DNA of 64,000 nt from Bolinopsis microptera (GCF_026151205.1 NC_087072.1:13988169-14052168); one strand, 5' to 3'; shown: positions 1 to 12,160, counted from the first letter of the stretch. Notes: a model not told the origin generated them from the letters alone. Program-made: numbers and translations.

Positions 1-3000
1 TGTAGCAGGTAAACATAATTGTAAAGCACAGAAGATTAAGCAAAAGGTTCGCCCAGACATACATCTTTTGAGGGTCGTCTCTGGACACAAAGTATTTGAA
101 AAGGCAAACACCATCGTTTCCATAAAAATGAACCTTCCGCCGCCCTATCCCGTCATATTGTTTGGAAAACATACCGTCAATCAAACTGTTTATTTTTTTC
201 CAACTGGAAACTGCAGATATAGATATTCTTCCGTAGTAATTTTTAATTGTGTGGATGTGATCGTTTTTGTTGACAAATGCCGAAAATAATTTGATATTTG
301 GATTGTAAGTCATTCCGTTGACAAAGAAGTCCTCAAGGTTGTCGACCAAAGGTGTATACGCAAAACAAAATGATACAAGTGCCATCGTCACGATTAGGAT
401 GATCATTTTTGCGGTAGTATATTTGGATGTGAATTTTTTAACTCTGATCACACCTAGTGCACGAAAAATGCTTAGAAAAGTCATCGAGAAGAGCGATATT
501 TGGGCTCCAAATGTACTGAAGACTCCTAAGAAAGCACATTCACCGCTTGATAACCACCTTGCTCTTTCTTCGCAGTATGAAGTACCGTAGATGAAGGAGT
601 CTACAATTGAGATTGTAAGAAGGTAAGATCCTGTAATCATATCTCCGACATGAACAACAGTTGTCAAAGCTTTATTGATCAGATCGGATGTAAAGTTTCT
701 GGTGGCCAGAAATTTGAAATTCTTAAAAAGTTTGAAGGAGTTCAATATAACTGCTGCACATCCAAGGAACCAACCGAAAGCTTTCAGAGCTCCGTTAGCA
801 ATGATGGTAGTTGTACACTCTTCATTACACTCGTCGCTGAAATCGGCACAGTCTATTCGACCGTCACACTTTTGGTGGTGTGCAATGTATCGCTTTTTAG
901 ATTTGCACTCAAAGTTGTTCGTGCAATCTTCTTCGTCTGATCCATCCAAACAATCATCAAACAAATTGCAAACTTTTTCGTAGCCGACGCATCTATCATT
1001 TTTGCAATTGAATTGGCGGTTTTCGAAATTTCCGCTTTTCCTGTTTTCATAGAGAAAGGTGACTTGAATCGTGTCCTTCAAATTTAATGTAAATACCCGG
1101 TCTTCATATTTATCTTCGATCATACACGAGTCATGTTTTAGCAGTTTTAAAGGACATGTAGACTGATATTGGCATTTGTTCGAGCAGCTGAGGTAAACAT
1201 ACGCTTTTCCAAAATAATTTGTACAGTCCAATACTGTTTTGGGTGCCATAAATGCTGTTGAACCGACCAACCCAAAAATGTGGAAAGGGGTGAATTCAAC
1301 CTTGACGCATGGCGAAAAGTATTGGCCTAGGCTTCTACTGACTCCAGCAACACAATGCACGAGAAATTCTAATGGGTTTTCTCGTCCGAGAGCCACGGGA
1401 TCTGTGTAGACAGGTTTAATTGATCTGGCTTCAAAGCAAATCCTTGCATGTCCGCAGGTGTTTGATCCGTTACATAGGTCTTGAAATTTCACAAAATTGG
1501 ATGATCCGGTGCTACACAAAAACACTTCCTCACAACTACTATTATCTTTTACAAAACGAGTCAGTTCGCCAACTCCACAGATCGGCCAAATATTTTTCTC
1601 GTCATCTCCATTTTGGCAATCTCCAAACCCATCACCAAGCCACGCAACCGGTATGGATAGTTTCGTCTCGTGACGATATCTGCGATAGCATGTAGATGTG
1701 GTCATTACACTGCAGATGCTGGAACTTTCGTCACTTTTATCAAGACAATCTGATATTCCATTGCATAGTTGATGTTTGTGGACGTGACATATGACAGTTG
1801 TTCTCAGACAGAGGTTGTCAAATCCATCATCACACAGTCCTGGGGTCTGCTTGCACGTGGCGAATTTTGACACAGTAGATCGGTAACCGTCAATCTGGCA
1901 CGGAATGACTCCTCTCATTGGGTCTGAACAATTAGTTTGGTCGATGTAGTATTCACAAATGGGTTCCATTCTCTGTTTTAGTCCCTTGAAAACATATATT
2001 AGGGCGGAACACCGAGTGAAGTTGTTTAGTTCCATATATGTTTTTCTACTATGTTTTTGTAATAAGCAGCGATTCGGTTCAAATCCTTTTCTCCAGTACG
2101 AACAACCGGCTTCGTCCTCACCGTTCTCACAGTCTATTTTCTCGTCACATATTCGTACCGTACTTATATAAGTTTGATCACTTTTGATGCCGCCGCAATA
2201 AAACCCGTAACGAAAACCGTTACAAGAGGCCTCATCAAGACAATCATAACGGTCACAAACTCCATTGCATTTCCTTTCATCAGTCATCATATGATTAAGG
2301 TTATTTTCATTTCTTATTTTTGAGATGTCCTTTTCAAGATAAGCTATAGGTGTAAGTGTGAACCTATCATTAACCTCATTGTCAAATCTCAATAGGAAAT
2401 AGCCACACAAAGGGTATTTGTATTCATTGTAAATATGAAGGGACGACCCGGACAGTTGTTTGATAAAACGTATAGCATCATTAGCATTGAAACAACCTTG
2501 ATAACTGTGAGGGTCATCAGTACATTCGTTTGTCATTCTGATCTCTGAGATCTCACGATTCTCACCACCAGACCTTATAGTGTAGTATTTAGAATTATCT
2601 GGACACCTGTAAACTGAAAATCTTCTGTCTTCGTAGCACATATTTTTCATTACATTCTGCCTTTTGACTATAGCACAATCTCCTGAAATAATCATTTCAA
2701 TTATTATTTGCATTACTCTTTGATACATTAGTATTACAACACTGGAAATCTATAATTCAACTTATCATATGATAACTTATTATTATGATATAAATTAGTT
2801 ATCACTTAACAAAATGCGAACCGGGCTGAGTTAAAGATACGATTATTATCGTATCTGTGCAGGAATTATGTATTTATAAGTGGAAAAAACAACAGGATTG
2901 ATCATGTATTATGCCACCCCTTATTTTCTATCCCGTCCCTTTACTTTGCAGTATCCCAGTGAAGTTTATAAAGAGACTATTATAGTTGTGCCCAGTGGCG

Positions 3001-6000
3001 TAACGTGACCTGTTGGCCCCCCCCCCCCCCCCGCCGAAAATGCGCCCCCCTGTTGGCGCCCTCTCCCCTTTTACTTTTAGCGCTCCTCCCTAGAATTGAA
3101 CAAATTAGGTGATTTTAGAGGAATATACGCCGGTAAAATCTCTAAAAAAGTGTGTTTCTAGAGCTAACGCGCAGTTTTGCTAGTACTTCAGTTAAGTTTT
3201 TCTAAATTGTCCCACATTCAAACGACGCACATCGGGGTCAGCGGGGCCCATCGTTACGCACAGAAAATACATAATCAAAGCTTTTGGAGATACTGATTAA
3301 AGAAATCTCAAAAATGTAACTTCCGGACTTACCAGGTTTCGGATGGCAGGCAAGTCCCAACTTGAATTCGTTTTCGTTAGTCCCAACCGAATAAGAACAT
3401 TCGTTGTAATTTCCACTTTTATCGCAAACAATAGTTTTAATATATCGTGTTGCTCTAAGACGATCTCTGTTTTTTCTAAAATCATTTAGTATTGCTTGAA
3501 TGTCGTCGTGGTCCTTCACAGTTTTGTCGTGGATACTAGTTTGTGGTGGCTGGTAATGCTTGTCTACTAATACACGGTACCTAGATATTTTTGATAGAAT
3601 CGAAGATTTATGATTAAATAAAAAAATTCCTTAAAAAGTTCACATCTAAATGTTTAACGCTTAAAATTTAACGCTCAAAAACTTGAAGCGCTAAAAGTAA
3701 AAATTTAATATATAATTAATCTCAGCTATGCGATGAAGTTTGAAAAATGTACCAAAAACATGTTATTATTACTGCAATTTTTTAAGTTAAATTACCAGTT
3801 AGTATATTTCTCTAAAATTCTAATTCTTTTCGTTTCTTTCATTTCTGTCCAGTGCAACATGCTGGAGCACGAGTTGTCAATGCCACATGAGAATATTTCC
3901 AAACCAAACCAATCGACAGAATTGGTATACCCCAGCCTCTTGCATATAAGATCTGTTGTCTCCCTTGTAACATTAGTCATTGCGACCAAGGCCATCTGAA
4001 ATCACATCTGTCAATGGCATTAACAAACTTTATACCATACTTTACATACTTTACATTGAAAATGTGTCTTATTATCGTAAAACCCGGTATAAACTAGTCT
4101 TGGGATAAAAATATCATTATTAGAATTATATGTAATCTGAAACTTGTCACATTCATATTTGTACAAAAAACTGCAAGTAAATTTCTAAACATTATTATAA
4201 ATTAAATCATAAGTTATGCAAAAGACTTCAATAAGCCAGCAGTTTTTAAAAAACGATTTATTATAGTATTTTTTTAATAAAAAATTACAAAGTTTTGTTT
4301 TCTGAACGTGCTGCTCGTATTCGTGACCAGTTCATCACATGAATATATTATGGACAGCCATAATTTTGGTCTGAGTGGCGAATATGAAAATATGAATACA
4401 ATCAAGTCAGGCTCCTGGAATCTTTAAGTTTAATCTATTCATCTTTAATTTCGTATATTGTGGTATAAATATCTCCGGGATTTCGACGCGGGATCATATT
4501 ATCACTCAGCCCGGCCCGCTGTTAGATAAACATCTCAAGGTGATATCATCCCGCCCCGCAAATTTGTATAAACCCGGCCCGCTTTTTAGTCGTAACTGAT
4601 GTTTATCATTCAATTCTCCGACTTACAATAATCAATGATACTGCTGATTAGAACTCGATAATAGTAGAACAGTTAGACGCGCGATCACGTGGGCGCGTCA
4701 CGTGCGTACCACGTGCCACCAATAGCATACGCCGAGTCTATACCACGTGACACGAAAGCGCACCACGTGATATGAAACATCGTAACCGTCCACTTCTTTT
4801 AAACGCAAATTCCTGGGAACGTTGCCAACGCAGCTAATTCTTGGAATTTCTCCAACGCGTGGCGTGAGAAGTTGGCGACTAGCCAGCTACCCTTGTCCGT
4901 GCCCTAAAAATAGTATTGTTTTGCTTGCTCTCCTTCCAGCTCTTGTTCCTGCTAACGTTCAAGCTATTGCTCCACTATGACAGATCGGTTTGACATTCAG
5001 ATTGATGAACTGCTTTCCAATCGTGTTCCGGACAGTACAGTTAGAGTCAACAACTGGGCTCTAAACAAATTTAATTCTTGGCTTCAGTCATCCAGATTTG
5101 CTCGTGACTTCAATGACTTTGACCAAATTCCTGTTCAACGACTCAACTACATTTTAGAGTGCTTTCTTGTTTCTGTTGGATTTGACTTGAAGATGAAGAC
5201 TATGTATTCTGTCTTTACCGCTTTAAACCGAAGATTGAGGGATTGGGACGAAGATTTGGACCTTTTCACAACGAAACGGTTTGCTCATTTCCGTAATGTT
5301 CTCGATGGATACTGTAAAACAAAACAATCTGAGGAGGATACTACAGTGAAAAAAGCAGACATCATCACAGAATCGGATGAGAAGCTACTATGGAGAAAAG
5401 CTTTCGGTGTAGAGACAGGAAACAAACTGCTCTTCACTCTCATTTATCTAATGACCAAAACTTTCGCTATAAGAGGTGGAGATGAACTTTATCAGATGAG
5501 GAGCGACTCCATCACGATACAAACAACCAGTAACTCCCACAAGATTACCTACACAGAAAGGAGGAGTAAAAACAAGCAACCAGGACTCCAAAACATCAAC
5601 AAGCAGAAAAAAATAGTCACACATTACGACCCTTTAGGAAAAACCAACACCCTGGCTTACTGTCTTCTGCTTTATCTCCGCTACTCTCACCCAGATGTCA
5701 CATCAAAGAACTCAACCCTCCCGCTCTTCAATCACCCTCACAAATCTCCTATTATCCTTGGTGGACATCCAATCTGGTAAGTTACTGTGCTGTTAAGTCA
5801 TGAAATTCAATGTTGAATAATAAATTTTTCCCAAGTATTAATATTATTTGTTTTAAATACGTTTCTATTTGCAGGTTTAACCACCGCCGTCGTGTTGGAA
5901 AGAACTTCTTTAATACAACCTTTGTTGCTGCTCTCGATATAGCTGGAATAGACCATAAAGGAAGAAACTTATCATTAAAGAGTATCCGACCAACAGCAGT

Positions 6001-7589
6001 TCATTTAATGGCTGAGAGGAACATCCATCCCGAAATCATGAAGTTACGCACTGGTCATTCGTCTACTGGGGCTCTAAATGCATACACTAGGTAAATCAAT
6101 CTCTTCATAATTTAAATTCCTTCTATCACTTTTAATCTTACCACTGATAGACAGTATTTAACCGACTAGGTAGCATGAGAATTACGCATTACATTCAATA
6201 CCTGTAACAATAATTCTGAAATTTATTTTGTGGTGCAGTATTCACTATTAATTGTTATTTCAGATTCAAGAACGAAGAGAATACACGATATGTTTCCCAA
6301 GTGCTGCAAACCCGGACAACAAACAACTTCCCACCCTTATCTATACCTCATCTCAGCTCACTACAACTTCTACTCCTCTGTGCCCTCCTACTCCTAGTCA
6401 TTGTGATACTTCTGTTCATCTACCTGCATTAAAACCTATTGACTACTACTTAATACATTGTTTGGGATTGTTTTGATTGATATGACTCAGCTGTTAATTA
6501 GAAATGAGAAAGCTGCGATGGAAGTGTTATTTTGAAATTCGATTAAACTGTTTTCACCTGCTCTGACTATCACTAACAGTATCAATACAATTTTACATTT
6601 TGATATAGCTTGCTTTTCATCGTAAATATATTTTCTATTGCTTGTTTAACCGGTATAACTTCAATTGTGCTACTTAATCTTAATTTACTACTGTTAGTAC
6701 GTTATCGTATCACTTGTTATCACCATCACAAATAGAAATGAAAATATTACTAAAATCAGACCCGTATTCCGAAATAAAAACTATTTTATCACTCTCTTCT
6801 AAAGTATAAATCCCTTGTCGAAATCGCCGGAGATAATTATAATCCATAAACACTTCACGCTCAGGGCTAAATAAATGTAATCCCTCAGCTGGCGCTTCGG
6901 GATTACATGTTAACACAAAACTCGTGCGCTGCGCGCACTCGTATGTGTTTATCAGATCATCCCGCTAGCGCGGGATGATCTGTTATATAAACCCTTTGCG
7001 TGGCGGGTTTATGTTATTATAAGTCTTTTTAAATGTGCTACTGTCGAAGCCTAGCTTCATGGTATGGTTGCAGCACGATTTTCATTAAGAGGTCCTTTTA
7101 ACATGGAACGTTATTGGAACTTTACCTGCTAAGCTTATATTCAAATTTTCATCCAAAATTGACAAAAAATGGCTGAGGACCGAGGATGTATCATTCAGGA
7201 ACTGAAAAAAAACAACTAATTAACATCATAACATTGTCAGAAAATTAGAAAATAGTGAACTTACCTCGTTATTAAACTTGGCGACTACTAATCCAGTACT
7301 TTTATTACTTGGACGTCCATCTGAACCGTACAAAACAAACTGAATTTGTCCTTCTAAAAAACATGTGCTTATTTTATTAATATTATCTAAAGTTTATTAT
7401 TATTATTACTTGAATTATACTTATGCTGATCGACCAAGATCAAGAAAATAAACCACTGAAACAAAATTAGAGCCATGATTATTTATTTTTTTGCTCAGTT
7501 GAAAATTACAGGAAAGGAAACTAACCTTCTTGATCAGTGTACGGGAGCAGTGTTAGAACAAGGACTAGATTAACTAGTAGAGGTTTCAT
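1..7589 (-). CDS. LDLa-repeat GPCR with SRCR-like N-terminus (3' end off window)
   Basis: Five exons join in phase: 7526-7589, 7265-7353, 3796-3995, 3333-3580 and 1-2682, giving about 1094 residues before the window ends. Exon 1 encodes a signal peptide (MKPLLVNLVLVLTLLPY). Exons 2-3 encode an SRCR-like segment (GLVVAK..., DLICKRLGY). Exon 5 is about 2.7 kb without a stop. It encodes cysteine-rich LDL-receptor class A modules (CDEKIDCENGEDEAGC, CNGISDCLDKSDES, GDGFGDCQNGDDEK, LFDDCLDGSDEEDC, CDGRIDCADFSDEC). From about residue 828 it runs into hydrophobic segments like the 7TM domain of GRL101-type receptors (GDMITGSYLLTISIVD, FLSIFRALGV). Family knowledge: such receptors sit in the plasma membrane and bind ligand through the ectodomain; the ligand here is unknown. 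Start chosen at the ATG at 7589, 4 nt after a CAG. Intron 2 hosts a recombinase gene on the other strand. Confidence 0.85.
2995..3260. repeat. Dispersed repeat copy, inverted relative to 55855-56062
   Basis: Lies in intron 4 of the LDLa GPCR. It has a C-run near 3018 and shares, in inverted orientation, a stretch with 55855-56062 (words such as CACCTAATTTGTTCAATT in reverse, TAGAGATTTTACCGGC, and a tail with GGGGCGC/GCGCCCCC). No ORF. Probably a short non-autonomous element. Ends were not resolved. Confidence 0.6.
4686..4769. promoter_or_regulatory. Cluster of five CACGTG E-boxes upstream of recombinase gene
   Basis: CACGTG occurs at 4686-4691, 4699-4704, 4710-4715, 4744-4749 and 4764-4769, that is five copies in 84 bp, ending about 210 bp before the recombinase start codon. 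CACGTG is the core site of bHLH-zip factors (Myc/Max, USF, MITF types). The density in an AT-rich region is far above chance. Promoter function is inferred from position only. Confidence 0.45.
4977..6432 (+). CDS. Tyrosine recombinase with hydrophobic C-terminal tail
   Basis: Three exons, 4977-5776, 5875-6090 and 6264-6432, join in phase to 394 codons. The visible site-specific recombinase residues are R166 (AIRGGDE), R305 (SIRPTAVH), H328 (TGHSS) and Y337 (ALNAYTR), in the usual R..(H/K)xxR..H..Y order; the first H of HxxR is replaced by K/S around 302-303. Residues 1-130 resemble a SAM-like core-binding region. After the tyrosine the chain goes through a polar linker and ends in about 22 hydrophobic residues (372-393, rich in L, V, I) before the stop, as in a tail-anchored membrane protein. 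Introns and lack of reverse transcriptase fit Crypton-like elements. It lies in intron 2 of the LDLa GPCR on the opposite strand. Activity cannot be judged here. Confidence 0.8.
6925..7015. repeat. GC-rich palindromes downstream of recombinase gene
   Basis: Three adjacent hairpin-forming stretches occur here: GTGCGCTGCGCGCAC, then ATCATCCCGC/GCGGGATGAT around a CTAG-like centre, then ATAAACCC...GGGTTTAT. They probably mark the right end of the recombinase element. A short open frame on the minus strand (6710-6916) next to them shows no recognisable domain. Confidence 0.5.
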
Positions 7590-8716
7590 TGCCCTGAACA
7601 GGGACAATGTATTTAGGTATTTTGTACAATGTCGGGTTTATTGAACCTTGAAATGGCTGAATCAGAATACTACCTGTGTGTAATCTGAACGTAGGATAAT
7701 ATAATTCGGTATCATGAAATATTAATGTTACTAACCAGTTTTACCGATAAGATCGAGTAACCGACACAGTGGAGAAGTAGTATGATCAATTTCGTTAACC
7801 AAAACCTAGGGAGGAATAGAAACTATAAGTACGTGTACAAAAACAATTTGAAAGTATTTTACAGAACTCTTGTTTTTTTCTTCATCTATTTTTCACCGAC
7901 CTTATTGTTATTCTAAGGTGAGAATAATTACAAGTTAGAACCGTGAAAATGTTAGTTAAGAAAACCAAATACGTAGTAATAAGGGTCGATTTAATGTTTT
8001 CAATATCATGAAAAGTTAAACATTTAAATCATGAGCTACCTGCTATAATGAAACTCTTTTAACGTATGGTCTCTCTAAGTCTAAAAACTGGTATGTTGTT
8101 TTGAGATTGCAACCTTAGCGACGCTTGTAACTTAAATTGTAAAGTAAAACGTTACACGTTAGTTTAGGATTTTTTACTTATACAGCCGCATACAAATACG
8201 ATTAGTACCCACAAAATTATGAAAAAATTTTACGTGCTCAAATAATACAGCTAGTTTTATCTGGGGTATTGAGTATCGACAGTCATTAGTTTCTTGTGCA
8301 CAGATAAAATTGCTTACCATGATATGTGATATCACAATAGAGTTATCCGATAGAATATTATAAAAGGTCTCCTTTGATAAATCGAGCCTTATCTGTCACT
8401 TTGAAGCTTTTTAATAGAGCTCTATAACTATAACGTCTGATCGCTAGTTTCTTTTGTAGATTAGCAATGGTTTGTATCAAGTTGTCACAAAGAATGTCAT
8501 CAAAAATTTAATAAGAATAGTACAGCGGATCTGTCACATGCTTCTTTTATCGCACACCATATTTAGATCTCGATCAAATGCACCCCAATATATTATCTAC
8601 CCCTTTATTTATCTAAAATCTTCAAGATGGATCATGGAACTAAGGGTTTAGTAACTTAGGGTTTACTAGGGCAATCCAGTTAGGTGAAAATACTCACTCC
8701 TGAAATTTATAAAACC
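7590..8716. other. Intergenic, no gene seen
   Basis: AT-rich sequence upstream of the LDLa GPCR start. I see no open frame with splice-site support and no repeat. It should contain the promoter and, if trans-splicing occurs, the outron of the receptor gene. Confidence 0.5.
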
Positions 8717-8720
8717 TTAA

Positions 8721-10949
8721 GGGGGGGGGGTTCACCCTGATTTTTTTGTGAAACTTGGTTTCGAGATAGCAGTTGACCAACAAACTAGGACCGGTGACCA
8801 AACTTTTGAGGGGGTCCCGGACCCCAACCGCCAAACGGTGCCCGCGGGGCAGCCACGCCCATATTTGGTCCAAATTAGGCCCAATTTAGCCAAATACCCT
8901 CAACATGCCCAAAACCAAGATTTTAGGTGCTTTACTTGTAGCTAGTGGTCCCCTGAACTCGTATATGAATTTTCATCAAGATTGGACAAAAAATGACTGA
9001 GTTATGAGCCAAAAACCATATGCCCATATTTGGGTATACGCACCAAATTTGGTCGATTTAGGCCCATAAATTGGTCAAATATCAATATTTTTGAATGAAG
9101 CCAACCTTATATGGAAGGTAAGCCTATACTACACATTCTCTATGATTATCAGCTCAATATCTAACTAACTGTGGATTCTGTGTTCAATTAATTGCAAAAA
9201 ATGAACAAAATCGCCCATATCTCAGTTCGCGATATTTGCGAAACTGATTTCGTTCAAAACAATATAACTCAATAGGGTTTCAATATTTTTACATGAAATT
9301 TTCAGAATCAACGTAGAATCGCATTTCGACCTTAAGTTTTAATATGGAATTTTGAGTTAGGCCTTTAAAAAAATTTGGCGGCCAAATTCTGAAAAATGCC
9401 CGGCAAATTTCAGAATTTGGCCGCCAAATTTTTTTAAAGGCCTAACTCAAAATTCCATATTAAAACTTAAGGTCGAAATGCGATTCTACGTTGATTCTGA
9501 AAATTTCATGTAAAAATATTGAAAGCCTATTGAGTTCTATTGTTTTGAACGAAATCAGTTTTGCAAATATCGCGAACTGAGATATGGGCGATTTTGTTCA
9601 TTTTTTGCGATTAATTGAACACAGAATCCACAGTTAGTTATGAGTTAGATATTGAGCTGATAATCATAGAGAATGTGTAGTATAGGCTTACCTTCCATAT
9701 AAGGTTGGTTTCATTCAAAAATATTGATATTTGACCAATTTATGGGCCAAAATCGACCAAATTTGGTGCGTATACCCAAATACATAGATGCGGAGTTCGT
9801 TGATTTTTGGCGTAGAGTTCGTGGAGTTCGTTCAAAATTTGGAGTTCGTTAGAGTTCGTTGGAGTTCGTTAGTCAATTTTTCAAAAAAAAACATGGAAAA
9901 TGTTTTTTTTTAAAAGTAATCAGCTCAGGAGTGCAAAGAATTAGCAAAGTAAGAAATTAGAAATCCAATTCCAACTGTACGATCTTGGCAGGCGTTATCA
10001 CGTACCAAACTATGCATACAGATAACTATAAACTGTACATTATTATATCAACTTTACTGTAGTACTGTACACTGTCTACTTTACTGCTGAAAGTTGTACC
10101 TACAATGACATTTGAATCATCAACTATACCTATAAGTCTATACACAGTGCACCTCAATTTCAAATAGTTCAGTCTGCTGTACATGGCAAAATAAAATGTA
10201 TACATCATACATGAACACTGAATGTACAATGTACATTCGGTGTGATCACAGCTGTTTACAGCAGAAGAAAACGAAACGCAACGCCAGAAGTACAAGTTGA
10301 AGTTTTCTGCAACGTGTCCAGGGAACGTGCGCGCGCAAACTATTGGCGCCAGAATTTCCAGTCGATCGACCAGTCCTTGTACTGTGAAATGTACAGTGTA
10401 CACGCGACGCGTGGTAGAAGTTTCGAGTACCAATATATTTAGTTGTTTTACAATCGTATGTTATGTGTTGAATTGGCTGAATTGTAAATACAATTTCTGT
10501 TTAATTTCATTTTACGTAAGTTGTACAAAACGAACTCCTCAAGAGTTCGTAATTTTGGGTTGATGAGTTCGTAGAGTTCGTTGTCACTGAGGAGTTCGTA
10601 GAGTTCGTACGTATCATCTATGCCCAAATATGGGCATATGGTTTTTGGCTCATAACTCAGTCATTTTTTGTCCAATCTGGATGAAAATTCATATACGAGT
10701 TCAGTAGACCACTAGCTACAAGTAAAGCACCTAAAATCTTGGTTTTGGGCATGTTGAGGGTATTTGGCTAAATTGGGCCTAATTTGGACCAAATATGGGC
10801 GTGGCTGCCCCGTGGGCACCGTTTGGCGGTTGGGGTCCGGGACCCCCTCAAAAGTTTGGTCACCGGTCCTAGTTTGTTGGTCAACTGCTATCTCGAAACC
10901 AAGTTTCACAAAAAAATCAGGGTGAACCCCCCCCCCCCCCCCCCCCCCC
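8721..10949. mobile_element. TTAA-flanked foldback element with long inverted arms
   Basis: The left arm (8721-about 9391) and right arm (about 9412-9782 plus 10631-10949) are near-perfect inverted copies of about 670 bp around a loop of about 20 bp near 9400. The outer tips are a G-run (8721-8730) and a C-run (10927-10949). Both are flanked by TTAA (8717-8720 and 10950-10953), the target duplication typical of piggyBac and Kolobok families. No transposase is encoded, so it is non-autonomous. The right arm is split by a separate insertion at 9783-10622. The open frames in the arms (8748-8945 and its mirror 10712-10909) are just the two arms read through. Confidence 0.85.
9783..10622. mobile_element. 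840-bp hAT-like non-autonomous insertion, 8-bp TSD
   Basis: The insert begins CATAGATG and ends CATCTATG (8-bp inverted termini). It is flanked by the direct repeat CCCAAATA at 9775-9782 and 10623-10630. The left arm of the host foldback carries the same site once, which gives an internal empty-site control. An 8-bp duplication fits hAT (also P and Merlin). Subterminal zones contain many GAGTTCG / GTAGAGTTCGT words in the same orientation at both ends, plausible transposase-binding repeats. The open frame 10026-10433 (minus) has no recognisable domain. Confidence 0.8.
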
Positions 10950-10953
10950 TTAA

Positions 10954-12160
10954 ATTTGAGTCTTGACTCGTGATTCTCGGGTAAATTAGCTAATTTTTTG
11001 GCTCACTGGCTCAGATTAATGGATTATGGTTGCAGTTCACACGATAAACGCTTTTTAAAGCCTTCTTATTGATCTGATCCTTGAATGAATTAATTCCCGA
11101 TAATATTCCTATAAATAAACTGATCCCTGTTGTCCGACTGTTATCTGAGGCGCGGTGGTGATTGGAAACGCTTGTTGGGTATAAAACCACTAAAAACTAG
11201 ACGTCGCCATCGTCATGTTATCATTCTATGAGAAGGTACGTAAGATTGGAAACGCTAACTTTTCAAAGCTTCAACTTTGAGTCCAACAGTTAGTTAATTG
11301 CGAACTCACCTTGAAGTTCCCTGGCAACGATACCCTACACCTTAATTGGTCTTTGATACGTAATACGTACACGAGCTACGTGTAAAAATCATTTAATCAC
11401 ATAATCCTTTTTAAAACAAGGAGTCAAACAATACTGTGATTCAAGGTGGAAACGGTAAACCGTTTCTGGGCGTTTCTATACATATACATATTATAAATAT
11501 TATACATATACATATTATACATATACATAATATTATAATGCTCTCTATTTATAATTGTACACCCTCTGTGGTACACCCTGTATATAGCTATAGAAATACC
11601 ACAACAATAAGATAAATCTCGTAAGTACTAAGCATGCATGCCTTACATGGCTCTTCCATTTCATACTCCGATCCTCCTCTTTTTAATTACAATTTCCCGT
11701 TGAATAACTAGTTTAAGAAGTGAGATACCAAATCAAACGTTTTCAAGATGAAGATACTCAACACTGATGACTGATGACTGAACAGTGAACATGGATGACC
11801 GATCAGAAAAAAGTAGAACTCAATGATCTTGATATACATGAAAATATCATGGCGTTCATCAAAAGAGGCGTGTCTGACAGCCACTGCCACAATCAATACT
11901 CTTAATTTAATATTTTACACGGTATCACCAAGGTCGACAAATAATTGATCATCATTTTCTTCTCGCTGTGAGTTCGTTTGAACTCTTGGCCTGGTTATCT
12001 TCAGTAATACTAGATTTGCAGGGTATTCTTATTGATGTTTCTGTCCATTAACAATTGCCGAAAACAAGGTCACAGTCCCTGATTAAAATAATTCCGATCT
12101 TGACGCTATGTTGAAAGGAGATTTAGGGGGTTTTTGTTGTTTGTGCAAATTGGTCGTCTT
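10954..12160. other. Intergenic, AT-rich simple repeat only
   Basis: No supported gene. A run of ATACATAT/TATAC words occupies about 11478-11545. It lies downstream of the calmodulin-like gene, so its right edge holds that gene's 3' UTR. Confidence 0.5.

Larger units (their letters stand above)
4490..7025 (+). mobile_element. Crypton-like tyrosine recombinase element (ends uncertain)
   Basis: A tyrosine recombinase gene sits between two GC-rich palindromic zones in an AT-rich intron. The left zone (about 4490-4600) has CCCGGCCCGC and ATCATCCCGC words. The right zone (about 6925-7015) has a perfect palindrome around TCATCCCGCTAGCGCGGGATGA and a second hairpin ATAAACCC...GGGTTTAT. Both zones share ATCATCCCGC and ATAAAC words. 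No reverse transcriptase is visible, which argues against DIRS or Ngaro elements and favours a Crypton-type element. Alternatively the gene is domesticated. Boundaries are my estimate; no target duplication was found. Confidence 0.45.

Noticed and set aside
853-1050. 65-residue frame overlapping the LDLa receptor
   Set aside because: Same strand but another frame of the receptor exon; the true frame shows LDLa cysteines and continues for 2.7 kb.
6710-6916. 68-residue minus-strand frame near the recombinase element
   Set aside because: No start context, splice site or recognised domain; adjoins palindromic DNA.
10026-10433. 135-residue minus-strand frame in the hAT-like insert
   Set aside because: No transposase motif (no DDE or RW-like block), low-complexity GTAC-rich sequence; the insert is non-autonomous.
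8748-10909. Two mirror-image 65-residue frames
   Set aside because: They are the two arms of the foldback element; no protein family resemblance.
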